Assembly (NCBI GenBank): GCA_947629385.1
Contig: CANRDO010000015.1
Location: forward strand, 1-59,396
Length of the DNA: 59,396 nt
Origin: an uncultured Lachnospiraceae bacterium
Lineage (GTDB): Bacteria > Bacillota > Clostridia > Lachnospirales > Lachnospiraceae
Direction of reading: 5' to 3'
The notes under the pieces: generated by a model
What the model was told of the DNA's origin: nothing
The model's database searches: none
What the model saw: the letters and a program-made list of their open reading frames with translations, nothing else
Shown here: piece by piece, positions 8,010 through 16,829 of the stretch
Layout: each line of letters starts with the position of its first letter
Numbering within the stretch: the stretch's first letter is position 1
Translations under genes and position numbers: made by a program

Positions 8010-9680
8010 ATGAAACTGAGAAAAATGACAGCTCTTTTCCTGAGCGCAGCAATGGCGGCCACGATGATGACCGGCTTCACGGCTTCCGCAGAGGAAGGCG
8101 AGTACTCGGATGATGAGATCGTCAGCTTTACGATGTTCTCCGCGATGCCGGGTTCCGAGATCAACGACGACAACGAGATCATGGACATCATCGCACACAA
8201 GGTGGGTGCGAAAGTAAAAGAGACCTGGCTGACCGGCCAGACGGCTGCTGAGGCAGTCGGCACGATCATCGCGAGCGGCGACCTGCCCGACTTTATCGAC
8301 GGCGGCGACGGCATGATGGCTCTGTACGACGAGGGCGCGCTGGTAGCGTGGGATGATTATCTTGAGCAGTATCCGAACCTGAAGGAAATGTACACGGACG
8401 AGGAGTGGGATATGTTCCGTCAGGACGACGGCCACATCTACTGGGCGAACGTGTTCCAGAACAGCTATGGCGAGAACAGAAGCACGACGCACAACGACGA
8501 GGCTTTCTGGGTACAGGCGAGAGTGCTTGAGTGGGCAGGCTATCCGGAGATCCATACGCTGGATCAGTACTTCGATCTTCTTGAGGGCTACTACGAGGCG
8601 AACCCGACGATGGAAGACGGCACGCCGAACATCCCGTACACGATCCTCTGCGACGACTGGAGATACTTCTGTATCGAGAACGCTCCGGAGTTCCTGGACG
8701 GCTATCCGAACGACGGTTCCGTTATCGTTGACAAGTCCGATCCGAGCGCTCCGAAGATCGTGGACTACAACACGACCGAGACCGCGAAGAAGTACTTCCA
8801 GAAGCTGAACGAAGAGTACAACAAGGGCATGATCGACGGCGAGTTTGCTACGCAGATCTACGATGAGTACATCGCGAAGCTTTCCACGGGCGCAGTGCTT
8901 GGCATGTGCGACCAGTGGTGGGATTTCGCATACACGGTAAACGATGTCTTCAAGCAGCAGGGTCTTGACCTTAAGGGCTGCAACTATGTTCCGCTTGGCC
9001 TGACGATCGAGGAAGGCATGGACAACAGATGGCATACATACGACGACACGCTGAACAATTCCAGCGGATGTGCGGTTACCACGAGCTGCGAGGATCCGGA
9101 CCGCGCGTTCCAGTTCCTGAACGACATTCTGGATCAGGAGATCCATGACCTTCGTTTCTGGGGCGTCGAGGGCGTTGACTATCTGGTAGACGACGACGGC
9201 ATGTACTACAGGACCGAGGAGATGAGAATGCAGGCAGCGGATACCGCTTACCAGGCGTCCCACTTCTGCCAGTACTCCTATATGCCGCAGTGGCTGGGCA
9301 CCAGCAGAGACGGCAAGAACGCGATGCAGCCGAGCGAGCAGACGTCCGAGTTCTTCTCCGGCCTTGCTGAGCCGCTGAAGGCCTGCTTCGAGGCGTACGG
9401 CGCTGAGAACTATCCGGATATGATCGGTTCCATCGTTGAGCACAACGAGCCATGGTTCCCGATGTACTCCTTCTCCAACGCGATGACCACCGAGACTCCG
9501 GGCGGCGTTGCATGGACGAAGATGGGCGAAGTGAAGCACGAGTGGCTGCCGCAGGTAGTTATGTCCTCTGACTTCGAGGGTACCTGGGAGCAGTACATGG
9601 AAGCTTACAACGATACCAACCCGCAGGATTTCCTGGATGAGATGCAGGAAGAGCTGAACAGGAGAGCAGGTATCGAGTAA
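8010..9680 (+). CDS. Extracellular sugar-binding protein of an ABC importer (cassette 1)
   Basis: 556 residues, the length usual for LplA-type binding proteins for oligosaccharides. An N-terminal signal peptide (MKLRKMTALFLSAAMAATMM) ends near TASAEE, which looks like a signal peptidase I site. The Cys of a lipobox is absent (TGFTASA where lipoproteins have GC). The mature part shows the usual binding-protein pattern (GDLPDFIDGGDGM, ALVAWDDYLEQYPNLKEMY, WANVFQN, DDWRYF). It should capture oligosaccharides and deliver them to the two permeases encoded next. The ribosome-binding site AAAGGAGG is strong. How the protein stays at the cell surface without a lipid anchor is unclear. Confidence 0.9.
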   Translation: MKLRKMTALFLSAAMAATMMTGFTASAEEGEYSDDEIVSFTMFSAMPGSEINDDNEIMDIIAHKVGAKVKETWLTGQTAAEAVGTIIASGDLPDFIDGGDGMMALYDEGALVAWDDYLEQYPNLKEMYTDEEWDMFRQDDGHIYWANVFQNSYGENRSTTHNDEAFWVQARVLEWAGYPEIHTLDQYFDLLEGYYEANPTMEDGTPNIPYTILCDDWRYFCIENAPEFLDGYPNDGSVIVDKSDPSAPKIVDYNTTETAKKYFQKLNEEYNKGMIDGEFATQIYDEYIAKLSTGAVLGMCDQWWDFAYTVNDVFKQQGLDLKGCNYVPLGLTIEEGMDNRWHTYDDTLNNSSGCAVTTSCEDPDRAFQFLNDILDQEIHDLRFWGVEGVDYLVDDDGMYYRTEEMRMQAADTAYQASHFCQYSYMPQWLGTSRDGKNAMQPSEQTSEFFSGLAEPLKACFEAYGAENYPDMIGSIVEHNEPWFPMYSFSNAMTTETPGGVAWTKMGEVKHEWLPQVVMSSDFEGTWEQYMEAYNDTNPQDFLDEMQEELNRRAGIE

Positions 9681-9717
9681 GACATACCGCTTTGGCTGAC
9701 ACAGTGAAGCTATAAGA

Positions 9718-9753
9718 AGCAGCCATGGTTGCTGAAAAGTGACTATGGCTGCT
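9718..9753 (+). terminator. Hairpin between binding-protein and permease genes
   Basis: AGCAGCCAT pairs with ATGGCTGCT (nine base pairs) and is followed only by CTTTAT. Such weak intercistronic hairpins commonly stabilise the upstream binding-protein message or attenuate read-through into the permeases, giving excess binding protein. The assignment is structural only. Confidence 0.55.
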
Positions 9754-9799
9754 CTTTATGAAGAAAACGGTAAATGCGATTGTTGGGAGGAGGCCGGCT

Positions 9800-10741
9800 A
9801 TGAAGCGCAAAGCGAAGACAAAAGCGGCGAAAGTGCCGATTACCTGGAAAGAGATAAAACGGCAGAAGTTTCTTATCATCTGTTCTCTTATATTTGTGAT
9901 TTACGGTATCATCTTTTACTATGTTCCCCTCGGCGGATGGCTGATGGCCTTCGAGAACTACAAGCCGAGGACCGGCTTGCTCGGGTCCAAATTCGTAGGG
10001 CTCGACAAGTTCAAATTCCTGTTTTCGGATGCCACGTTCATCCGCGTCATCCGGAATACGCTGGCGATGGGAGTCATAAATCTGGTCGCGACCTTCGTGA
10101 TGGCGATCCTGTTCGCGATCCTGCTGAATGAGATCCGCTTCGGATTCGGTAAGAAGCTCGTGCAGACGATCTCCTACCTGCCGCATTTCCTCTCCTGGAT
10201 CATCGTTACCGGCATCCTGCACGATGCTCTGTCGAATTCCGGCGTCGTGAACGAATTGCTGATGAACATGGGGATTGTGGACCGCGCGGTCAATTTCTTT
10301 GCGAATAAATCTTTCTTTTGGCCGATTGTGGCTTTTGCCAACGTCTGGAAGGAGACAGGATGGAACGCGATCATCTATCTGGCAGCGATCACGTCCATCG
10401 ATCCCAGCCTGTATGAGGCGGCAGCCATCGATGGTGCCGGTCGCTGGGCGAAGATCAAAAACATCACGCTGCCGAGCATCAAGCCGACCATCATGATCCT
10501 GCTTCTGATGAATATCGGAAATGTTCTGAACGCGGGCTTCGAGGTTCAGTACCTGCTGGGCAACGGCCTTGTGAAGAAGGTTTCCGAGACCATCGATATC
10601 TATGTGCTGACCTGGGGCATCAGTCAGAACGACTACTCGCTCGGTACGGCGGCAGGTATCTTCAAGAGCGTCGTCGCAATTATCCTTATCGTGATAGCAA
10701 ACCAGGTCGCGAAGCGGTCCGGTGAGCAGCGTCTGTTCTAA
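9800..10741 (+). CDS. Sugar ABC transporter permease, LplB type (cassette 1)
   Basis: 313 residues with about six TM helices. An Arg/Lys-rich N-terminus is followed by FLIICSLIFVIYGIIFYYVP, and the ATPase-docking EAA loop reads EAAAIDGAGRWAKIKNITLP. Together with the following permease it forms the membrane channel. The in-frame ATG at 9758 is possible, but ATG 9800 is preferred because GGGAGG precedes it and family members start at MKRKAK-like sequence. No ATPase gene is nearby; Gram-positive oligosaccharide importers often share one MsmX-type ATPase encoded elsewhere (family knowledge). Confidence 0.92.
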   Translation: MKRKAKTKAAKVPITWKEIKRQKFLIICSLIFVIYGIIFYYVPLGGWLMAFENYKPRTGLLGSKFVGLDKFKFLFSDATFIRVIRNTLAMGVINLVATFVMAILFAILLNEIRFGFGKKLVQTISYLPHFLSWIIVTGILHDALSNSGVVNELLMNMGIVDRAVNFFANKSFFWPIVAFANVWKETGWNAIIYLAAITSIDPSLYEAAAIDGAGRWAKIKNITLPSIKPTIMILLLMNIGNVLNAGFEVQYLLGNGLVKKVSETIDIYVLTWGISQNDYSLGTAAGIFKSVVAIILIVIANQVAKRSGEQRLF

Positions 10742-10753
10742 GGGGGTGTCGGC

Positions 10754-11653
10754 ATGAAAAGGACAAAAATGAAAACAAAATGGCCGGATAAAGTATTTGT
10801 AGTTTGCAATACGCTGTTTATGATCGCGTTTGTAGTCATCACGCTGTATCCGGTGTTAAATACAGTGGCGATCTCCTTTAACGACGGCGTGGACGCCGTG
10901 CGCGGCGGAATCCATCTGTGGCCGCGGAAATTTGTGCTGAAAAACTACGACACGGTGCTGCATCAGCAGAACATGATTACCGGCGCCTACATCAGTGTGG
11001 CGCGTACCGTGATCGGAACGCTGCTGGCTCTGGTGGCGAATGCGTTGCTTGCGTACATCGTCAGCCGGAAGCGTTTCCTCTTCCGCTCGCAGCTCTCCCT
11101 GTTCTGGGTACTTACGATGTATGTGAACGGCGGACTGATCCCGGTGCTGCTTGTGTACAGAAGCCTCGGACTCACGAACTCCTTCTGGGTGTATGTCATC
11201 CCGGGCATGATCAGCGCGTTCAACATGCTGGTTTTGCGAACGTATATGGAGGGCTTGCCGGAGTCGCTGGCGGAATCCGCGCAGATCGACGGCGCGGGGG
11301 ATTTTACGATCTTCAGCAAGATCATTTCCCCGTTGTGTAAGCCGGTCTACGCGACAGTAGCTCTGTTCGTGGCGGTCGGGCAGTGGAACTCCTGGTTTGA
11401 CGCGATGATCTACAACCGCATGAAGCCGGAGTACACCACGCTGCAGTACGAGTTGATGAAGCTGCTCTCCTCGGTCATGCAGCAGAGCGGCAGCGCCACC
11501 AATATGGCGAGCGCGGGCCAGGCGGCTACGGTCACGCCGGTTTCGGTGCGCGCGGCCGCGACGGTGGTCACCATGCTTCCGATCATCTGTCTGTATCCGT
11601 TCCTGCAGAGATATTTCGTGACAGGCCTGACGATCGGCGGCGTGAAGGAGTGA
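10754..11653 (+). CDS. Sugar ABC transporter permease, LplC type (cassette 1)
   Basis: 299 residues, six predicted TM helices. VVITLYPVLNTVAISFND marks the first loop, ESAQIDGAGDFTIFSKIISP is the EAA motif, and the C-terminus YPFLQRYFVTGLTIGGVKE is typical of LplC-like partners. The gene starts 12 bases after the preceding permease, behind AAGGGGGTG, so the two are co-transcribed and probably equimolar. It is closed by the terminator at 11707. Confidence 0.93.
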   Translation: MKRTKMKTKWPDKVFVVCNTLFMIAFVVITLYPVLNTVAISFNDGVDAVRGGIHLWPRKFVLKNYDTVLHQQNMITGAYISVARTVIGTLLALVANALLAYIVSRKRFLFRSQLSLFWVLTMYVNGGLIPVLLVYRSLGLTNSFWVYVIPGMISAFNMLVLRTYMEGLPESLAESAQIDGAGDFTIFSKIISPLCKPVYATVALFVAVGQWNSWFDAMIYNRMKPEYTTLQYELMKLLSSVMQQSGSATNMASAGQAATVTPVSVRAAATVVTMLPIICLYPFLQRYFVTGLTIGGVKE

Positions 11654-11706
11654 CGGCTTTTGGCTGAGCGTTACCTGAAATAGAAAGAACGACTGTTTGT
11701 CGTTTC

Positions 11707-11737
11707 GGAACAGATCGAAAGGTCTGTTCCTTTTTTT
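11707..11737 (+). terminator. Rho-independent terminator after cassette 1
   Basis: GGAACAGATC and GGTCTGTTCC form a ten-pair stem (one G-T) around a GAAA tetraloop, followed directly by seven T. This is a textbook intrinsic terminator. Confidence 0.93.
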
Positions 11738-11910
11738 GTTGTTTTCAGACCGATGAAAAATAGATTTTCAGTCGCAATATTTAATCAAATAATAGCAATA
11801 ATCGAATAGTCAATAACATTTTGAGATTGTATAATATTACTTGATTGGATAGAATTTTGGCGCATTGTATGTGAAAAATGCGAGAGCGCTTGGATATCTG
11901 GAGGAAACAC

Positions 11911-14859
11911 ATGGGAAAAACTGCTAAAAAAATCATTGCGGGCGCAGCGGTCATACTGGCAATAGCCATAGTTGTTTTTGTGCTGTTGCGGGACAGAAGC
12001 CAGGATTTTACAGACAAATATGAAGGCTATGACCTCTCCAGCGACGTTGCAGGCATGGAGCGCGAGGGCACCTACACGAAGTATCTGGCGCAGCATGCGG
12101 ACGCCGTCTATCCGGGCGAGGATGTGGAGATCGATCTGTTTTCCTGCAAGTCGGAGGGGGACGTGGAGGAGCGCGAGGATTACGAGGGCGCCGAGAAAGC
12201 GCTTTACACAGGCGCGGATTCCACGGTGACCTGGGAGGCGGAGGTTCCCGAGAGCGGTTTCTACAATCTGTACATGGAGTATTTCGCGCCTGAGTCGAGG
12301 GGCGTCGCGGTGGAGCGCGCGATCTATGTGAACGGCGAGCTTCCTTTTGAGGACGCGAAGAACATCGCGTTCACGAGGATCTGGCACGACGGCGGCGAGG
12401 TGCGCACGGACAATCAGGGGAATCAGATCCGCCCGACGCAGGTGGAGTCCTACGAGTGGCAGGGCGCGTATTTCAGGGATGATATGGGCTATATTACGGA
12501 GCCGTATCTCTTCTATATGGAAAAGGGAAAAAATGAGATCACGCTTGAGGCCGAGAATGAGCCGGTAGCTTTGAAGAAGCTGGCGCTCACGGCGGTGAAG
12601 AGCATGGACTCCTACGAGGAGTACCTGGCGGCGCAGCCCGCTTCCGCGGCGACGGATGAGGGGCTGGATTATGTCCAGGTCGTGCAGGGCGAGGATTCGA
12701 CCTATCGCTCGGAGTCGTCGCTCTACGCGAAGTACGACCGCTCGTCGCCGTCGACACAGCCGAACAGCGTGACGAAGACCGTCCTGAACTATGTGGGCGG
12801 CGAGGCCTGGAGAAGCCCGGGTCAGTGGGTTGAATGGGAATTCGAGGTGCCGGAGGACGGCTATTACAACATCATGGTGAAGGGCCGTCAGAATTACTCG
12901 CGCGGAAGCGTATCCGGCAGAACGGTGTACATAGACGGGGAGATCCCGTTTGAAGAGATGAAGGGTATCTTCTTCGATTACAGCAACAGCTGGAATTGCA
13001 TGCAGCTGGCTGACGAGGCGGGCGAGCCATACAAATTCTACCTCACGGCTGGCACGCACACGATCCGCCTTGAGGCGACGCTCGGCGGAGCGGGCGCGAT
13101 CCTTGAGGAGCTGGAAGATTCGATTTTCCGTCTGAATCAGATCTACAGAAAGATCCTTGTATACACCGGCGCGACACCCGATAAGTACAGGGATTACAAT
13201 ATCCATCAGGTATACCCGGAGGTCATGCAGGCGATGGATCTGGAGTCGAGGCGTCTGTACAAGATCGTGGACGACATGGTCGCATACAGCGGGCAGAAAG
13301 CGGACAACATCGCGTCGGCTCAGACGGTGGCCCAGCAGCTGGAGCGCTTCGTGAAGAAGCCTCAGCAGATCACGCTCGAGTTTACGACGTTTAGGGACAA
13401 CATCACGGCTCTCGGCACGGCTTCCCTGAATATGAGCACGACGATGCTCGACATCGATTATCTGGTGATCACGGGCGAGAACGCGAAGCCCCCGAAGGAT
13501 ACGGAGACGATCTTCGCGAAGGCCTGGCATGAGGTCAAGTCGTTCGCCGCGTCCTTCGTGGTTGACTACGACGCGGTCGGCGACGTCTATGAGGACACGG
13601 ACGACGTCGTCAAGGTGTGGGTGCTCACCGGGCGCGACCAGGGTACGATCCTCAAGTCGATGGTCGACGATACCTTTACCCCTGACAGCGGGATCAAGGT
13701 GAACGTGGAGGTCGTAGCGCCTGACGCGCTGCTGAACGCGGTCGTGGCAGGTAGGGGACCGAACGTGGTGCTCTCGGTCGGCGCGGACCAGCCGGTCAAT
13801 TACGCGCTGCGAAACGCGGTCGAGGACCTGTCGCAGTTCGAGGACCTCGACGAAGTGCTTGCGCACTATGAGTCCAGCTCCTACGACCAGTACCGGCTGG
13901 ATGAGCATATTTACGCGATACCGGAGACGCAGACCTTCAACGTCATGTTCTACCGGAAGGACGTTTTGCAGGATCTCGAGCTCGAGGTGCCGAACACCTG
14001 GAAGGAGCTGATCGAGATGCTCCCGACGATCCAGGGCAACAACATGTCGGTAGCGCTTCCGACGGCGGCGGGCAGCAGCACTACGGCCACGCCGAGCACG
14101 GCGGTCGCGTCGACCGCGCCGGATCTCTCGATGTACTTCAGCCTGCTGTTCCAGTACGGCGGCGACCTCTACAACGAGGCCGGCACGATGACGACCGTGA
14201 ACGACGAGGCGGGCGTGGAGGCGTTCGACGATTACACAAGATATTTCAACGATTACGGAATACCGACGATCTATGACTTTGTGAGCAGATTCCGTTCCGG
14301 TGAGATGCCGATCGGCGTCATGGCGTATTCTAGCTACAACACGCTGATGGTATCCGCCCCCGAGATCCGCGGCCTTTGGGATTTCACACTCATACCCGGC
14401 ACGGAGCGGACGGACGAGAACGGAAACACCTACATCGACCGCTCGGATATGATCACGGGCAGCGCGACCATGATGATCAAGACCGAGAACGAACAGCTGC
14501 GGAACAATTCCTGGGAGTTCATGAAATGGTGGGCGGACACGGAGACGCAGGTGCGCTTCGGACGCGAGATCGAGGCTCTGCTCGGCTCCTCCGCGCGCTA
14601 CGCCACGGCGAACAAGGACGCGTTCTCGAAGCTCGCCTGGAGCGCGGATGACATCGAGGTGCTCACCGCGCAGTGGGAGCAGACGAAGGGAATCCGCGAG
14701 GTGCCCGGCGGCTACTACACGGGGCGCCATATCACCAACGCGATCCGCAAGGTCATCAACGATAAGGACGACCCGCGCGAGACCATCATCGACTACTCGA
14801 TCACGATTGACGAGGAGATCACGAAGAAGCGCATTGAGTTCGGACTGCCGACGCAGTGA
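11911..14859 (+). CDS. Membrane-anchored sugar-binding protein fused to CBM-like domains (cassette 2)
   Basis: 982 residues, about twice the usual binding-protein length. An N-terminal helix (about 8-28) anchors or exports it. Residues about 60-245 and 265-460 form two similar beta-rich modules with the pattern of CBM6/35-like carbohydrate-binding domains (WEAEVPESGFYNLYMEYF and WEFEVPEDGYYNIMVKGR; IYVNGELPFE and VYIDGEIPFE). From about 570 to the end it is an ordinary extracellular solute-binding domain (VVKVWVLTGRDQG, TWKELIEMLPTIQG). It probably holds polysaccharide ends or long oligomers near its own importer. ATG 11911 is chosen over 11878 because CTGGAGG precedes it. The promoter is uncertain; a TATAAT at 11830 lacks a good -35. 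Confidence 0.85.
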   Translation: MGKTAKKIIAGAAVILAIAIVVFVLLRDRSQDFTDKYEGYDLSSDVAGMEREGTYTKYLAQHADAVYPGEDVEIDLFSCKSEGDVEEREDYEGAEKALYTGADSTVTWEAEVPESGFYNLYMEYFAPESRGVAVERAIYVNGELPFEDAKNIAFTRIWHDGGEVRTDNQGNQIRPTQVESYEWQGAYFRDDMGYITEPYLFYMEKGKNEITLEAENEPVALKKLALTAVKSMDSYEEYLAAQPASAATDEGLDYVQVVQGEDSTYRSESSLYAKYDRSSPSTQPNSVTKTVLNYVGGEAWRSPGQWVEWEFEVPEDGYYNIMVKGRQNYSRGSVSGRTVYIDGEIPFEEMKGIFFDYSNSWNCMQLADEAGEPYKFYLTAGTHTIRLEATLGGAGAILEELEDSIFRLNQIYRKILVYTGATPDKYRDYNIHQVYPEVMQAMDLESRRLYKIVDDMVAYSGQKADNIASAQTVAQQLERFVKKPQQITLEFTTFRDNITALGTASLNMSTTMLDIDYLVITGENAKPPKDTETIFAKAWHEVKSFAASFVVDYDAVGDVYEDTDDVVKVWVLTGRDQGTILKSMVDDTFTPDSGIKVNVEVVAPDALLNAVVAGRGPNVVLSVGADQPVNYALRNAVEDLSQFEDLDEVLAHYESSSYDQYRLDEHIYAIPETQTFNVMFYRKDVLQDLELEVPNTWKELIEMLPTIQGNNMSVALPTAAGSSTTATPSTAVASTAPDLSMYFSLLFQYGGDLYNEAGTMTTVNDEAGVEAFDDYTRYFNDYGIPTIYDFVSRFRSGEMPIGVMAYSSYNTLMVSAPEIRGLWDFTLIPGTERTDENGNTYIDRSDMITGSATMMIKTENEQLRNNSWEFMKWWADTETQVRFGREIEALLGSSARYATANKDAFSKLAWSADDIEVLTAQWEQTKGIREVPGGYYTGRHITNAIRKVINDKDDPRETIIDYSITIDEEITKKRIEFGLPTQ

Positions 14860-14961
14860 GCATAACATAGAATCCGCACAGGCGGCCGCTGCAGCCGCAG
14901 GCCAGATGCAGCTGTGCAGAAACGCCATCGCGAAGCGATATGGGAAAGGAACAGACAGGAA

Positions 14962-15906
14962 ATGAAAGAGAAAGGGTATTTAAAAAAGTATTTCACGCTG
15001 CAGAAGTATAAGGCGGGCGTGGCCTGGAAGAAGGCGAAGCGCAACAAGATGTGCTATCTGTTTTTAGCGCCCTACGCCATACTGTTCACCATGTTTTACA
15101 TACTTCCGGTGATCACTTCGATCTTTTTCAGCTTTACCTATTACAACATTCTGGAAAGCCCGAGGTTCATCGGCCTGCAGAACTATATCAGCCTGATCCT
15201 GGAGGACGACATCTTCCTGGTCAGTATCAAGAATACGTTCCTGATCGCCGTCATCACCGGGCCGCTGGGCTATATCATGTCCTTCCTGTTCGCGTGGCTG
15301 ATCAATGAGCTGCCGCGCTGGATCAGGAGCGTCGTGGTGGTCATCTTCTACGCCCCCTCGATCGCGGGCAACCTGTACGTGATCTTCTCGGTGTTCTTCC
15401 GCGGCGACGCATACGGCTATGTGAACGCGTTCCTGATGAACGCCGGTATCATAAACGAACCGATCCTGTGGTTTATCAATCCGAAATACATGCTTCCGGT
15501 CTGTATGCTTGTCATTTTGTGGATGAGCCTGGGCACGGGCTTCCTCTCCTTTGTAGCAGGTCTGCAGGGCGTGGACCGGACCCAGTTTGAGGCAGGCTAC
15601 ATGGACGGCGTCAAGAACCGCTGGCAGGAGCTCTGGTACATCACGCTCCCGAACATGAAGCCGATGCTGATGTTCGGAGCCGTCATGTCGATCACGCAGG
15701 CGTTCGGCGTGTGCGACGTCACGATGGCGCTCTGCGGCTACCCGAGCACGGACTACGCGGCCCGCACGGTCGTGACACACCTGTTCGACTACGGCTATTC
15801 GAGATTTGAGATGGGCTACGCGTCGGCGATCGCTACCTTGCTGTTCCTGATCATGATCTTATGCAACAAGGCGATCCAGAGTATGTTGAGAAGAGTAGGG
15901 ACCTGA
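14962..15906 (+). CDS. Sugar ABC transporter permease, LplB type (cassette 2)
   Basis: 314 residues, about six TM helices. The basic N-terminus (KKYFTLQKYKAG) is followed by the first TM (FLAPYAILFTMFYILPVITS). The EAA motif is EAGYMDGVKNRWQELWYITLP. A GTG at 14914 is in frame, but ATG 14962 is favoured by AAAGGAACAGACAGGAA upstream and by family N-termini. It pairs with the next permease, which starts two bases after its stop. It belongs to the ATPase-less oligosaccharide importers. Confidence 0.9.
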   Translation: MKEKGYLKKYFTLQKYKAGVAWKKAKRNKMCYLFLAPYAILFTMFYILPVITSIFFSFTYYNILESPRFIGLQNYISLILEDDIFLVSIKNTFLIAVITGPLGYIMSFLFAWLINELPRWIRSVVVVIFYAPSIAGNLYVIFSVFFRGDAYGYVNAFLMNAGIINEPILWFINPKYMLPVCMLVILWMSLGTGFLSFVAGLQGVDRTQFEAGYMDGVKNRWQELWYITLPNMKPMLMFGAVMSITQAFGVCDVTMALCGYPSTDYAARTVVTHLFDYGYSRFEMGYASAIATLLFLIMILCNKAIQSMLRRVGT

Positions 15907-15907
15907 T

Positions 15908-16813
15908 ATGAGCAAAGTCAAAGTGAAGAAAAAAGAAAAAGAGACCGTATATCACAAGAAGCTGATCCGGAGGAGAAAGCCGAACCGTTCCATTTTCGGA
16001 GACCTGGCGCTGTATCTGTTCCTGGCGTTCATGGGAGGCCTGATGGTATTCCCGATCGTGTACGCCGTGAACAGCGCGCTGAAGCCTCTGGATGAACTGT
16101 TCATGTTCCCGCCGAAGATCTTCGCGATCAATCCGACGCTCGACAACTTTTCGGATCTGTTCGTGACGATGGGGAAATCCTGGGTGACGTTCTCCCGCTA
16201 CCTGTTCAATACGGTGTTCATCACCTTTGTCGGCACGGTCGGACATCTGATCGTGGCTTCGATGGGCGCGTTCGTGCTGGCGAAATATGATTTTCCCGGC
16301 GGAAATACGTTTTTCAAGCTGGTTACCGTGGCGATCATGTTCAGCGGATACGTCACGGCGATCCCGAACTATCTGATCATCAACGCGCTGGGCTGGGTCG
16401 ATACCTACTGGGCGATCATCATTCCGGCGTTCGCGTCGCCGATCGGGCTTTTCCTGATGAAGCAGTTCATGGAGGGACTTCCGACGGCGCTGATCGAGGC
16501 GGCGAAGATCGACGGGGCGAGCGAGTGGAGAGTATTCTCGCGAATCGTGATGCCGAACGTAAAGCCCGCATGGATGACGCTGATCATCTTCCAGGTACAG
16601 GCACTCTGGAACAACAAGGCGGCGACCTTTATCTATTCGGAGGAGCGCAAGACGCTCGTGTACGCGCTGCAGCAGATCCAGAGCGGCGGTATCGCGAGGA
16701 CCGGACAGGCCGCGGCAGTGCTCGTGGTCGTCATGATCGTTCCGATCCTGATCTTTGTACTCTCCGAGAGTCAGATCCTGGAGACGATGGCAAGCTCCGG
16801 CTTGAAGGATTAA
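15908..16813 (+). CDS. Sugar ABC transporter permease, MalG/LplC type (cassette 2)
   Basis: 301 residues. A Lys-rich cytoplasmic N-terminus is followed by six TM helices; the EAA motif is EAAKIDGASEWRVFSRIVMP and the C-terminus ends SQILETMASSGLKD. It is tightly coupled to the preceding permease. Cassette 2 continues straight into a propeller, a Yip1-like and a DUF5696-like gene. Confidence 0.92.
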   Translation: MSKVKVKKKEKETVYHKKLIRRRKPNRSIFGDLALYLFLAFMGGLMVFPIVYAVNSALKPLDELFMFPPKIFAINPTLDNFSDLFVTMGKSWVTFSRYLFNTVFITFVGTVGHLIVASMGAFVLAKYDFPGGNTFFKLVTVAIMFSGYVTAIPNYLIINALGWVDTYWAIIIPAFASPIGLFLMKQFMEGLPTALIEAAKIDGASEWRVFSRIVMPNVKPAWMTLIIFQVQALWNNKAATFIYSEERKTLVYALQQIQSGGIARTGQAAAVLVVVMIVPILIFVLSESQILETMASSGLKD

Positions 16814-16829
16814 TTTGGCGAGGTGTCAT

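Noticed and set aside
11785..14928. Minus-strand open frame of about 1047 codons
   Set aside because: It lies exactly opposite the binding-protein/CBM gene; its length comes from the GC-rich codon use of that gene, and its translation is Arg/Val/His-rich with no domain.
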